DNA of 25,951 bases from Plakobranchus ocellatus (lineage: Eukaryota; Mollusca; Gastropoda; Plakobranchidae): the NCBI GenBank assembly GCA_019648995.1, contig BLXT01003952.1, positions 1,238,764 through 1,264,714 of the forward strand, read 5' to 3'. Position 1 is the stretch's first letter; every line of letters starts with the position of its first letter. The notes beneath the pieces are model-generated. The model was not told the DNA's origin, ran no database searches, and saw only the letters and a program-made list of their open reading frames with translations. The position numbers and the translations under genes are program-made. Below are positions 1 through 10,680 of the stretch, piece after piece.

Positions 1-129
1 AAAATGCCATATCTTTAAAATGTTCACAATATTGCCATTCTGTAAACCCATACTTGTAGAAAAACTCCTTCCTGTTTTTCCTACACAGCACCACTAGCAC
101 CGTTTGAGACAAAATACCATGGATGCACG

Positions 130-1130
130 CAAAGTTTTTGCTACCCCTTTGCAAAATTGGATAAAGGTGGATGAAGGCAGTTTATGGTGAAAATTCTTTG
201 GTAAAATCACAGGTGTATGATTGGTGCAGCCATTTCAAACCCACACATGCAGATGTTCAAAGCAAGCCATGTGCAAAACCTCACCATTCTGTCTAAACAG
301 AGAACAATGCTGAGCGCATTGATGAGCTCTTTTGAACAGACAAACAATTTAAAATATGTATTTGGAATATCTTGACATTTCATAATGAACAGTTCAAAGA
401 ATAGTTTTTGATGAGTTGAGGTTTTGCTTTGGTTCCAAAACAGCTCAGCAATGATCACAAGAAGCAACGATGTAATATGTCTGAAACCTGTGGATGGCAG
501 TGAAATGCTGCTAGAGACTTCAAGGTTATGACGAGGCATTTTTAGGAAGATCCTATCAGATAATGAGACCTGGGTACACCATGCAACTCCAGAAGCTAAA
601 CAAGATTCATATCTCTTCACACTCACAGAAAAAGTTTGGGTATTAGCATCAGCAAAGAAGATCATGGCTACAATTTTCTGGAATGCACAGGATGTTTTGT
701 TTCGTAATATTTTAAACCAAGGACAAACTATCAGTGCTGACAAATGCTTTGGGCTCTTAAGAAGCTGAGAGATTTGCCAAAAAAGACTGGGCCACTTGAC
801 CATGGGGTCATGATGCAGTACTGTAACATTGTCTCACAAGCATTAAACATCACCAAAGACTGGATCAAAACATATGGTTGGAGGGGTCCATCCCAACCCT
901 CTCACAGTCCTGATTTGTTAGCCTCTATTGTTATCTTTTTTGGACCACTGAAGGGAAATGTCATTTGGTTGGAAAGAAGTTCAACAATGTCGTGAAAGCT
1001 GTAAACCCAACTGGTTTTTATCTGGTTGAAATCGCTTGAAAAGAATTTATTTAGGAAAGGTTGTCTTCTCCCTTGTACAGGGATGAAAAAAATGCGTTGA
1101 TAGTAAGATTGATTAAATTGAAAAATGTAG
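130..1130 (+). mobile_element. decayed mariner-family DNA transposon (transposase pseudogene)
   Basis: Translation in shifting forward frames follows a mariner transposase from near its N-terminus to its end. An N-terminal block (YGENSLVKSQVYDWCSHFK) starts at 183. A second helix-turn-helix region with VPKQLSNDHKKQR lies near 430-470. The block around NETWVHHATPEAKQ is at 562-603, IMATIFWNAQ is near 660-690, HSPDLLAS and FFGPLK are near 900-950, and a last block resembling KCVDSKID is near 1095. Stops and frameshifts separate the blocks, so this is a dead copy. The first catalytic aspartate (GDETW in active elements) reads N here, and the third (SPDLAPSDY) is lost in SPDLLASIV. Family calls rest on remembered consensus. 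No terminal inverted repeats were identified with confidence, so the true element ends are unknown. It lies just upstream of an SCO1 exon and so is probably inside an SCO1 intron. Confidence 0.85.
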
Positions 1131-1758
1131 CATAAATAAAGGTAAAATAATGGGAGAACTTTGTTTCTATAATAAATCTTAGACTTCTCATTTTATATAA
1201 CTTTTCTGGGGTCTAGTGGGATAATGATCATACTGTAAGTGTATTTGTGGCAACTTAAGAAAACTTTCACAAATTGCCACATATGGATGGGTAGTTTTTT
1301 TATGTACCCATATTCCATATCCATGTATGTGCATTTTGACTCTTTAATTGCGTTGATATCTTTATTGGAACTTAAGTTATGAATTGTTTTAAGGAAAATC
1401 ACTTTATTAAATGAAAGACCCATGAAAAGCAGTGTTCTGACAGGTTTTCACAAATTGCCACACATATATGTGTATTCATGTTCAAGAGTGACTGTTACAT
1501 TCCCTATTGATATTATATTGTATTCATCTTCCTCTGTTTATTCATAAAAATTATGATCATTTCCAACAACCCCCCTTCACTCCTGTTCCAGTTACGTTCT
1601 TTGTATTCAGGCTTATAAATGATTATTACACCCCCAGTATCTCTCTGTGTATGGGTATTCATCTTCATGCCCATGACTTATTGACACACACAAAATCTAC
1701 AGTCAATGTCTTTTGTTTATCTTCTCTTTCTACATTTCTTTCCCATTTGATCTTGCAG
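1131..1758. other. intronic DNA between the mariner remnant and the SCO1 exon
   Basis: No coding exon was found. The only structure seen is a word close to ttttcacaaattgccacata, occurring near 1264 and again near 1444. The 3' end carries the polypyrimidine tract and the tcttgcag acceptor at 1751-1758. The SCO1 exon carrying the CxxxC copper site is not here, so it must lie left of the window. Confidence 0.6.
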
Positions 1759-4354
1759 ATTACTCTCCAAAACTTCTTGGCTTCACTGGCCCAGAGGAAG
1801 ACATTAGAACTGTGTGCAAGAAATTTCGTGTTTACTTTGGCAAGGGTGAAAGAGATGAGAATAACGACTACATTGTGAGTTTTGGTGTGGATTTGATGCC
1901 AAGGCAGAAATGAATTATTGCATGCACTTAATTAAGCATTGAATGCAGTGAACCAAAAATGAATCATCCCTTAAGCATGAAGCAAAGGCTAACCTCTGTT
2001 AAGAGAAGAACTAAAATATTAGGGTCAGACTGCTATAAAGACGCCATTTTGAAACCTTGCTAACCTAAAATTTGCTTAAACCAAAATAAAACTATGATAC
2101 CCACTTATGAACTTAAAAATTATTTGAAAATTTTAAATAAATAGTGCTGCACAGATTCCTCAAACTTGGTGGGAAAAAATTGACTAGCTTAACAGTAGGC
2201 CTATCGTGTTTTAATTACCACGGAGATTATCTGAATGAAAATAATAAAACTGATATTACTTCCCCATCATTGCAAACATTAACGTCGCCACTTTTTGTTT
2301 TCAAAGAAAGAAAGTTTTGTTGTCATCTTATTTTTCTATTTTCTCCCTCTTTTTTTTATATTTTTAAAGAGAGAGGAGGTAAAAATAGGGCCTACTTCAT
2401 GAGCAATGATCAGAAGGAAGTTAATTGATGAAATGCAAACAGCTAGGCTATGAAATTTATATGCAGTACAGTGCTAGCACTACTAGTCTGTGCTGTTTTT
2501 GAGTCATTGTTCCCACCAATTGGCTTAATATGGGTGTGACTGAGCAAAACTTGCATGTGGTGAGATGGGTATGGCACTGTCCATCATCATTTTGCCTCAC
2601 AGTTTGGTTGTTTTGCCATCAATCAAATGCAAGGGGCTTGCAGTCAGTGGGGACCGAGTTTGGGTGGGATGGCTAAAAGGTGGAAATTTTGCCAGGTGCT
2701 TCCACTAGACAAGCCATGTCCGGGTGTGATTGGCATTAGCTCCCAGAACTAATCTAGATCTAATGCTAGTCTTTCCTCTTGTGATAGCCCAGGAAGGTGC
2801 AGTTGTGCATCATTTCCTTGTGATAAGACAGCTGCAAGCTTGTTTGTACAAAAGATAACCAATGTTCCTGCATAGATCTGGTGATGACTTATGAATTGGG
2901 AATATATTTGTGGGTGTGGAGATAGGCTAGTTAGTAACTGTGTATGACTACCAATTTTCGACTCTGTCTGTCTGTCATGCAATGATATTCTAATGATGTA
3001 AGAGATACAGGTGGAGTAACATGCTATATTAATAACTACCTTATCAATCCAGCACTGATTTTGGCTTAATTGGAGGGAGTAACTACTTGGACAAATCCCA
3101 TGTTAACTGTGAATGAATTTGACAGAGGAGAAGAGAGAAAGAAGGAATTTGCATGCAAAAACGGAGTGGTTCAACAAAATTCGTAATTTTGAGGAATCTG
3201 TGTTAGACTTATTCTTGTCAAGCTGTACAAAAAAAGAAAGATAAGGGTGAAAATTGGCATTTATTTCATGAGAGAATGTTACCTGTAGTTGTTACCTGGT
3301 ATGAAACTAGGAGTTAAGCAAAGATGTTCTGTTTTCTTCACTATGCTTGTTCACAGTCGTAGAAAATTTGGAGGATGCAGCAGGAAGAAAATTAAAAGCA
3401 TATATTGATGTGGAAACCTCAATGGCCAAAGTCCGAGATTACAATTTCCCATAAATTGAAGTTCTAAAGATATTTTTTTCTAAGCATTTTTTCTTCTCTT
3501 TTGCTTTGTCAAAGTCAATCTTTGAGTCCAAAGTGAAAAGGAATTGGATTTTCTTAATTCGAAGCCAGTACCACTCCAGTTAAACTTTTTTCCCAGATTT
3601 AGTCTTGTCTCTGTCTGACTAGACTATCCCTTAAGCATGAAGCAAAGGCTAACCTCTGTTAAGAGAAGAAATGCCTTAGTTTCCATTATGCCCAAGCTGA
3701 AGGTGTTACATTGTTACATGAAGTAGACAGCATGGAAAAAGCCTACATGAAAAAAGAAATCCTCTAAAAAGGCATTCTATTTACCACTATCTGAACAGTT
3801 TAAAATTTTTTTTTTTTTTTAACAGGTAAAAAAAACAGGCTAACTGGAATCCTCTTGATTTGAAATTTTGATCCATTCCTGTGATATCAATTCAAAGGCT
3901 GCTTTTGTGAAGAAAAAATTACAAAGCATGTTGATGACAACAGTACTACAAGTAAGAGGAAATACAGCAAAGTACATGCATGTAAAACGAATTGGTATTT
4001 GTAAAAGCAAGCATCGTGGAGATATCACTCAGTCTTGTCTTTTTTTTAGAATGTATTGCTCAAGATTAGTCTTGGTTAAGCACAATTTCAAAGCTTCGTG
4101 AATAATTATGACTGTGTTTCCTCCATTTCTTTCTAATTTCTCTTTTGTTTTTTGTTTTTTTTTAATGTTTTGTCTTACAGGTGGATCATACAATCATCAT
4201 CTACTTGATAAACCCACGTGGTGAGTTTGTCAACTACTTTGGGCGCAGTCTGACCGCTGACAGTGTTTACAAGTCTGTAGCACAGCATATAGCTCGGTAC
4301 AATGAGTTGGAGCACAGCGGGAAACTTGACTCGGGCAAAGATAAGAAAATATAA
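1759..4354 (+). CDS. SCO1: SCO1 cytochrome c oxidase assembly copper chaperone, 3' part: join(1759..1874, 4181..4354)
   Basis: SCO1/SCO2 proteins are thioredoxin-fold copper chaperones anchored in the mitochondrial inner membrane that deliver copper to the CuA site of COX2. The penultimate exon follows the acceptor tcttgcag at 1751-1758. It begins with the last two bases of a split codon (probably Asp) and reads YSPKLLGFTGPEEDIRTVC through DENNDYI. The donor gtgagt starts at 1875. The last exon follows the acceptor tgtcttacag, opens in phase with VDHTIIIYLINPRGEF and VNYFGRS, and stops at TAA 4352-4354. The histidine of VDHT matches the conserved third copper ligand of the family (His260 in human SCO1). 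The two ligand cysteines (CxxxC) lie in an exon outside the window. The visible part encodes 95 whole codons, and its length and end fit the family C-terminus. The intron of 2306 bp contains a pair of 45-bp direct repeats. SCO1 versus SCO2 cannot be decided from the tail alone; invertebrates usually have one SCO. Confidence 0.95.
1966..2010 (+). repeat. 45-bp direct repeat, copy 1 (SCO1 intron)
   Basis: The 45 bases starting atcccttaagcatgaagcaa and ending aagagaagaa occur identically at 3626-3670 in the same orientation. The flanking bases differ on both sides. Confidence 0.9.
2011..3625. other. SCO1 intron interior between the two 45-bp repeats
   Basis: Non-coding, AT-rich DNA. I found no exon, RNA gene or recognisable transposon protein. 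It contains a gtaggcctatc word near 2198 and T-rich runs near 2345. The short open frames here have no recognisable family. Confidence 0.5.
3626..3670 (+). repeat. 45-bp direct repeat, copy 2 (SCO1 intron)
   Basis: Exact copy of 1966-2010, offset by 1660 bp. Zero differences across 45 bases in non-coding DNA suggests a recent duplication, gene conversion, or two insertions of one dispersed repeat. Confidence 0.9.
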
Positions 4355-4685
4355 TATTGGCTTCATGACAGTTCAGCAGTGCTGCAGTTGTGCTTTGAGC
4401 TCTAGTGGAAGGGCGGAAATGTGACCTTTGATTGTGTAATTATAGTTGTTTGGCCCTCTTTAAGTTCTTGATGTGTAAAGGAAAGTGACAGTATGCAGTG
4501 TAGATTTGTGGCTGTGTGGTCTTATTCTAGTGTGGCAGTTCTAAATCAATACTATACCTTTATCATGATAGGAATTTTGATGACTGAACTGAACGTGGCC
4601 TGTCATTCTGTTTTTCTGTGTTTTATTTTATGCATGTGTGTTGTTGTGAATCAGAGAAATAAATGCTTGTAATGCTGTTTTATAT
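4355..4685 (+). other. SCO1 3' untranslated region
   Basis: Runs from the TAA at 4352-4354 to just past the AATAAA signal at 4658-4663. No open frame of interest is present. Confidence 0.75.
4658..4663 (+). terminator. SCO1 polyadenylation signal AATAAA
   Basis: Canonical AATAAA about 300 bases after the stop. It is followed by T/GT-rich sequence (tgctgtttt at 4673-4681, then gatgttttcatgtg), as expected for a cleavage site and downstream element. The cleavage point is estimated near 4680. Confidence 0.8.
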
Positions 4686-5572
4686 GAATGATGTTTTCAT
4701 GTGATTTATTTTATGTATACATGAAATGGCTACTCTTTAACATGAATACCTATGGGTACACATATGTGGGCTGATAAATCGTAGACCCCACCCAGGATTT
4801 TAGGATTTTTTCTGCCCTTTTCACGGGGCCTTTTGTTAATGCTAAGAGCAGCAGTTTGGTTAAGGAGATTTGCCAGAAACCCCTTTATGCTTAGGAGACT
4901 ATGGGTCAGATGCATGACTGCCACACAGAAATTTATCACCTGCAATAACTAGATCTGAAAGGCGCCAGCAACCTTATTAGTTATCTGATGCGGTCTGCCT
5001 CTGCATACCGGGCACGGCAGTACTAGACAAAAATGAGCACAAATGCAGAATTTTCATCTGCTCGGTCACAAAAGTTAAACTTTCTAACATAGTCAAGAGT
5101 GATAGTATATAAGATCTCCTTCTGCTGTGCAAGGTGCTCTAAAAAAACATTATTTCTTTTGATTATATTATGGATATTCAAAAGTTTTCTGTGGTATGTG
5201 TTAGTGATTGAAATTTTCATAGAAAATCTGGGATTTTATAATTCATTATCAAATATTTAAGCGCATAAATAAGAAATGAAGTTTTGAAAAACAGTTTGTA
5301 GCATTACTTACTTATAGTTTTCTGTAATATCTATGAAAAGGGCTTTCCCCTTCAGTTTATTTTTTATATGATTTTTTTTCTTGAAGTTTCAGTGTGTACA
5401 CTACAAGCTTTTACAAAAAAAAAATTGCTTGACTTTCAGCGATTCAGTTTTTCGGTTATATCAGTTTGAATCTTCACAACTTCATTTTCCATCTCGCTTT
5501 TTAAATTTAAAAAAGTTTGAGTCTACTTGATTGTATTTAAATAAAATAGAATATTCTTTGCAATACCATTTT
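4686..5572. other. intergenic DNA with no recognised gene
   Basis: AT-rich, with a slightly GC-richer patch near 4790-5030. No exon, transposase motif or tRNA cloverleaf could be supported. Confidence 0.5.
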
Positions 5573-7990
5573 AAGAAACTGGATGAATTATGCCAACTTC
5601 ATGGTAACCGAGTTTTGACAGTGGCTGAAAGGAAAAGCAACAAATAAAAACTTCATTGTGGATTTCACAGCTGACCTTCTCATGATTCTCATGGTTTACA
5701 AGATTTCCGGCCAATGAAACGACAATATTCATCCAAAATTTATGTGCTCAAAATGTAGCAAAATTATTAACGATGTTAAAACACAAGGCCTTGAGACCCT
5801 GACTAATGACAAATGAGAGCAAGGGAGACAGATAAAATGTCGACTGAATGTGATACAAATGTGATGATAGTGAATGTGCTGTGTAGTTCAGTTTTCAAAT
5901 TCATGTCTAGGTAATTGTCACATAAAACAGGCAAAAACAGGTTCAATACATGTTCAAGTTACAACAGCATTGCATCAGACTTTCAAAGTAGATGTCACAG
6001 AAAATACAACAGTCATAAACTCTACATCAGCTGATGATGAATTAGACCATGCTATTGTAGACATCAGTGTTTTCACATCATCATCATCACTAGACACTAC
6101 AAACAAGCAGATGGACACATCAACAAAGAAGAAAACAAACAAACGAGCAGACAAACACATCAACAAATGATGAGAGAAACCAAGTCAATGTTGGCTGATC
6201 CACAACAAAAACTACACCACAAAGAAGAAAACCAATACTCATCGAATGTGCCTCATCACCAATACTTAATCAAAGATGATAGACCACCAAAACCATTGCC
6301 AGATCTACATATACCTCTCACAGACATAAGAACAACAGAACTTAAATTTTATGAGATGGAAGCTTGTTCAATCAAAAATTAAAATCATTATATCCAATGT
6401 CAGTGATGAGACTTACAAAACAGAAAATCCTCAGCAGAAGCCAGCGCATGCACCAAAAAGAGACCAATCACAACATATGGAGACAGCTAGAGAAGTAATC
6501 GCAGGAACATGAAAAGTCATAGCTCAAAAGCAACATACCCACGAACTTGACAGATAATCAAATCCGGCACATAGGGAAGTTTTCTGGAGGCCAGCTGGAG
6601 GGCACAGTGCACATTGACATTACTAGCATCATGCCCTTGCCATGAAAGTGGCTGTGCGGCTAACAACATATCTTCAGCAAAGAGAGATAAGGGTTCTGAA
6701 AGGGGGGGTAAAGTTTGCCCATGGTGTGGAATGAAATATTGCAAAAGAGTTGATTTGCAATGACATGACAATCACTGAGGTGTTATTCTCCTCTGCTGAT
6801 GATGACCTGGTTGAGAAATCAATAGTGAAGCTCACAAACATTGGTGAAAAATTCATTTAACTCTTAGAGAGTCAGAGGGAGAGTCTCACTTGGCGTGAAG
6901 GAGCCATCTCTGAGAATGAGGTCTGGGTGAAAGTTGACGGCAATCATGGTCAGGGTAGTTTAAAAATTTAGCTTGGCAGTCATTAGTACTTAGAATCCAA
7001 ATTCCAAAGATAATAATATTTTAATTGGGATGGCTAACATTGAAGATTCTATAGAAGACATGGGGACATTTTTTTTATCCTGTTTGTTAGAAAGCAGTTA
7101 GGTGTTGTTGCAAATCTTGTATGGCATGAGAAAAATATAAAACTTTCTTTTTGGGAATTATGATTTTTTTCAATTTTTGTGTAAGATATATGGTATCTCT
7201 GGTACCAATGGCAGCTATCTGTGTTTGTGGTGTCTGACCAAAAAGTGAGATATCCAGTACAATTAAGGTCCATAGCCAAAGAGAACATCAGCAAGCCTCT
7301 CCACTGATTACCAGTGCTTAGAGTTTGGTAAGGGTGAAAAAAAGAATGCATCTATCTTGCTACAACTGCATTTACCTGCCAATGTTAGGCATCTTATTAG
7401 ATTGATCACATCACCATACACTGACTGCTGGGGATTGACAAAACATCCCATTTTGCTTGAGGATGCTGCAGATGAAATTGATCGTATGATTTGTTACCAA
7501 TTATATGACGAACACAAATTAAACGAATATTTAAGCAGTATGGAGATGACGACCTGACAGTGCAATGACAAAAAAGACAGCAAAATTTGCATTGCTATGC
7601 AAATGCCGTAAATGACGAACAACAATGGTAATTAAAATTTGACAATACAGAGAATGTAACTGAAAATTTGGGAAAGACAGACCATAAGAAAAAAGAGGTA
7701 GCCCTATCTGCAGCACCCTCAATGCTGTTCTCAACAAAAACAAGTTTATCATGGAGTTTTATAGGAAATCACAGCCACAAGTATTTCAAAATGTACACCG
7801 ACAAATAACAAGAGACCTTCTAAAAAACAATGAAATACGCAGACAATCAAACGATCATGGTCACAGCATTTGCTCATTAAACAAAACTGGACTGCATCAA
7901 CATTGCATTTTCTAAAAAAAAAAAATCCACAAACTTATTTCATACACTTATCCAATCTACTGTGACTTCAAATTAGACTTGTCGTTAAAT
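5573..7990 (+). mobile_element. decayed RAG1-N-terminal-like mobile element or its host-gene pseudogene
   Basis: Six or more open blocks in changing forward frames line up in order. Block 1 (5573-5644) holds LCQLHGNRVLT. Block 2 (5640-5813) holds NFIVDFTADLLMILMVYKIS and then NIHPKFMCSKCSK, with one internal TGA at 5715. These match the pattern of the vertebrate RAG1 N-terminal region (CRICGNSF, a spacer, then IHPTRFCHNC). Next come low-complexity linkers (5874-6382), a block QIRHIGKFSGGQLEGTVHID (6538-6642), and a C2H2-like piece CPWCGMKYCKRVDLQ with H-x2-H (6716-6775). Then come EVWVKVDGNHGQGSLKI (to 6968), PNSKDNNILIGMANIEDSIE (6997 on), NYDFFQFLCKIYGISG with SYLCLWC (7147-7245), and YHG..SFIGNHSHKYFK (7747-7790) across a one-base shift. 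The rear blocks resemble an uncharacterised transposase-like family that I recall from cnidarian and molluscan genomes. N-RAG-TP elements of Aplysia are the nearest named relatives I know. Stops and shifts make it inactive. Ends and terminal repeats were not found. Confidence 0.65.
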
Positions 7991-8612
7991 GCGAAGTGGG
8001 CAAATCCTGACATCTACAGCTTACAAGGTAAAAGTCTTGTCTGTTCATATTTCTTCTTCATCCGAAATTTTCCTTAGTTTCTCATTAAACTTATTTAAGA
8101 TTTTGTATCATCCTTCTATATCTGTGCCACCGTGACCTTATAATTAAATTTTTTTGCAAAAACAATTCATGTCAAAAGTTAAGCAATGCATGGTAAACTA
8201 AATGAAACTTTGTTACTTTTATTAACTGTTGTCATCTTCAGAGCTTTATTTAAGGACCAAAACATGCATATTAGCTATTAAATTAAACATGTATTCTCTT
8301 TAGGAGCCAAGCTTTTCTTTTAAGAAAAATTATGAATAATTGTTTGCCAACGTAATGCTTCCTGTCATGTTCTCCACGGGTTTCCATGCTATCAAATAGT
8401 CAAAGGATTAAGCGCATGTGCTATCCTTGATTAGGTGAAAGCAGGAAAGGAAGGTAGACCTACTCTGGATCTACATCATTAGACAATTACTGGTAATAAT
8501 TTAAAAAAAAAAAAAGGATTTAATTTTGTTTGACAGGTGCTCACAATGAGGGAGGAAAAAATGTTTACATAATTAGTATTAGTAATAAACTTTACCACAT
8601 GCTTTTTCTTCT
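7991..8612. other. intergenic DNA between two transposon remnants
   Basis: No coding match was found. Part of 8480-8612 may be the 3' untranslated tail of the minus-strand LINE whose stop codon is at 8613-8615. An A12-A13 run occurs near 8503. Confidence 0.45.
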
Positions 8613-9150
8613 TTAGGTACCTTGTCTGGAACAGACATTGGCGACCATGTCTTTCCACTCAAACCTATTCTCAGTTAACCTCATAAAGTTGTTGCTACCC
8701 TTGACTTAAGACTTTCAATAAAACAAAAGTTATCCTCTGTCTACCTCTACTGCATTTGCCTTCAATCTTTCCAGTGATCGCTAAGTGTTCTAAATCCTTA
8801 TGTAAGCAATTATGGCCTAAAAATTGTAGTTCTCTCTGTTTATGGTTTTAATTAGTGACTGATAGCTCAAGATAAGCCTCTTTCAGTACCAATTCATCAG
8901 TTTTTTGTTTGTCCATGATATCCTCATCATTCTTCTGATAAACCACATCTCTACTGCTTCCACCCTAGCCTTCTCTCTGTTTCCATATTTATTGTCCAAC
9001 ACTCACTACAAGCCATACAAATGAACTGGCCATACAGTGATAATATTGATTCATATGTTTTCACTACCCTTGTTTTGGTTTTCATACTTACGTTTCTGTT
9101 AACCAGTATTGGTTTCAAGTCATACCACACGCTACCTAAAGTTGAATACT
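8613..9150 (-). mobile_element. non-LTR retrotransposon (LINE) remnant, C-terminal end of the reverse-transcriptase ORF
   Basis: Read on the minus strand, the segment follows the C-terminal tail common to many invertebrate LINE ORFs. VWYDLKPILVNRN and KTKTRVVKTYE are followed by a degraded LLYGCE motif (LSLYGQ), then CWTINMETERRL and a degraded version of the RRMMRISWTNKK block. Further on come GKIEGKCSRGRQR and FEWKDMVANVCSRQGT, ending in TAA at 8613-8615. This corresponds to the family pattern LLYGxExWxL, RRxLRIxW, GxxxRGRxR and WxxMVxxVxxRxGT. Frameshifts and stops show it is dead. Only about 170 codons survive, which is the usual 5' truncation. The exact clade (RTE, CR1 or similar) cannot be fixed by eye. 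It points opposite to the RAG1-N-like element next to it. Confidence 0.8.
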
Positions 9151-10059
9151 TATTAATTATATGTACTCTTAATTAACTATAACTGATATTCGTTTGGTAG
9201 CATGAGGTAAATTAAGACTAGAAAACCCCTTATAAGAGAAGACAAAAAAGTTTATCCACACCAGAGTTCACATTTGTGCGTAAGTATAAAATATAAGAGT
9301 AGATAATAAGTTAATAGAGTGTATATATATCAAATGTAAGTGATAGAATAATAAGTAAATTCTATGGAGGACAAGTTATCAAAAAAAAATTTTTAGATGC
9401 AACCCAAAGTAACCGCTTGTACACAGCCACGTCGCTTGCAAAATTTGTCATTTTAGCCATTAATCACAGTCAGCGCATGGTTTTTTTTCTCCTTTTTCAA
9501 ATGTGTTTTCTCAATTCAAGTTTTCAAAGATATTTTTGGTCTTGATGCTAATTCAAACAGATTTTGAGGGGCAACAGAATTCAAGGAGATTTTTAAGGAG
9601 ATCCTTGAAAATAAAGCCTTGGATACCCTGTATGAAATTGTGTTTAAACTACTGTGGTTTCTATCAGCATACACCATCACATTCACCACTAATTACAATC
9701 ACAAAACAAAAAAAAAGTCAGACAAGCATATGTGGATAAACATCCAATGCAATTTACAAACATATCTTTTCAATTTTTTATTGTTTTTTTTTTGTAAACT
9801 TAACCATAGCGCAATACATCATCAAATTACATATAAACATAGTTGTGACAGCTTAAATAGTTTAAAAGACAAAAACTATATATTTACATTAAAAAAAAAA
9901 CAAAAAAGTACAGCTAAAAAAAAAGAAAAGAAAAAAAATGCAGCAAAATTTACCGTGTGTACAGTTAGGCAAAACCAATTACAAAAATAGTTAAAACTGA
10001 CTGAAGATATTGCACATAATTGAGAGTCAAGAAAAGATCTTAAATTATAGGGAGTCTCA
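9151..10059. other. AT-rich intergenic DNA with A-rich tracts
   Basis: Contains dense A-runs at 9890-9940 and a T-run at 9783-9793. The short forward open frames here (9503-9990) are lysine-rich by composition and match no family. A minus-strand AATAAA lies at 9777-9782. Confidence 0.5.
9777..9782 (-). terminator. candidate distal poly(A) signal for the SPSB transcript
   Basis: Plus-strand tttatt reads AATAAA on the minus strand and is followed by GT-rich sequence (tgtttgtaaattgcattgga). If used, the SPSB 3' UTR would be about 7.3 kb. This is inference from position only; AATAAA is common in AT-rich DNA. Confidence 0.25.
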
Positions 10060-10680
10060 ACACAACCTCACACACACAGTCACGTTATGGACAGCTTGGA
10101 AAAATTATCTTGTACAATTAAGTCATGAAGAGTTGGAGAAAGCTCTAATACACAGTGAAGTCATGGTGACTGGGGAAAGATATTACACACAGCGAAGCCA
10201 TGGCAAGTTGAGGAAAGATCATACACATAGTCAACCTATGGCAAGTTGAGGAAAGAAGATCCTAATCTTACACACAGTCAAGCCATGGCAACTTGGGAAA
10301 GAAGATCTTACAGTACATACACAATCAAAAAAAGATATTTCACACAGTCAAGCCATGAGAGAGTTGGGAAGAGATCTGAGACACCGACAAGCCATGGCAA
10401 GTTGAGGGAAGATCTTTAAACACAATCAAGCCATGGCAAGTTGGGAGAGATCTTGCACACAGGCTGTGTAAGACCTTTCCCCATCTCGGCAAGATGGGGA
10501 AAGGTCTTACACAGCCAAGCTATGGAGAATTGGGGAAGAGTCAACCATACGATCAAGCAATGGGTAACAGGGGAAAGATTTTATATATGGTCAAGCCATA
10601 GGGAGTTGGGGGAATAGTCAGGCCAAGGTAAGTTGAGGGAAAACAATCTCACATACAGCCAAGCCAAGAAAGTTTTCCTA
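10060..10680 (+). repeat. degenerate minisatellite, ~37-bp unit, about 15 copies
   Basis: Head-to-tail units of roughly 33-47 bp share cagtcaagccatggcaagtt followed by gggaaagatctt and acac. Units were counted by eye as about 15-16. The central units (10180-10460) are the most alike and the outer ones more diverged. One unit is replaced by an inverted copy, creating the hairpin at 10462-10516. The short open frame through it (10010-10249) is a by-product of the repeat. Confidence 0.85.
10462..10516. repeat. perfect inverted repeat, 25-bp arms, 5-base loop
   Basis: The left arm at 10462-10486 (ggctgtgtaagacctttccc then catct) is exactly complementary to 10492-10516, with loop cggca. The arms are derived from the surrounding minisatellite unit (ggggaaaggtcttacacag), so this is a local inversion inside the array. 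Confidence 0.95.

Noticed and set aside
207-803. 198-codon minus-strand open frame
   Set aside because: It is antisense to the mariner remnant, whose plus-strand blocks match a known family; the minus frame matches nothing.
744-995. 83-codon open frame as an independent gene
   Set aside because: It is one frame of the mariner transposase remnant (HSPDLLAS, FFGPLK).
3797-3827. strong polypyrimidine tract plus aacag as an extra SCO1 exon acceptor
   Set aside because: The next bases (gtaaaaaaaacagg) give no conserved SCO1 sequence, and the exons at 1759 and 4181 already join in phase without a missing piece.
4960-5030. possible tRNA-derived SINE
   Set aside because: GC-richer patch, but no A/B boxes or cloverleaf could be supported by eye.
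6517-6771. 84-codon minus-strand open frame
   Set aside because: Antisense shadow of the plus-strand RAG1-N-like blocks (6538-6642 and 6716-6775).
10060-10680. CRISPR array
   Set aside because: The repeats are contiguous and diverged with no unique spacers, and the genome is eukaryotic; it is a minisatellite.
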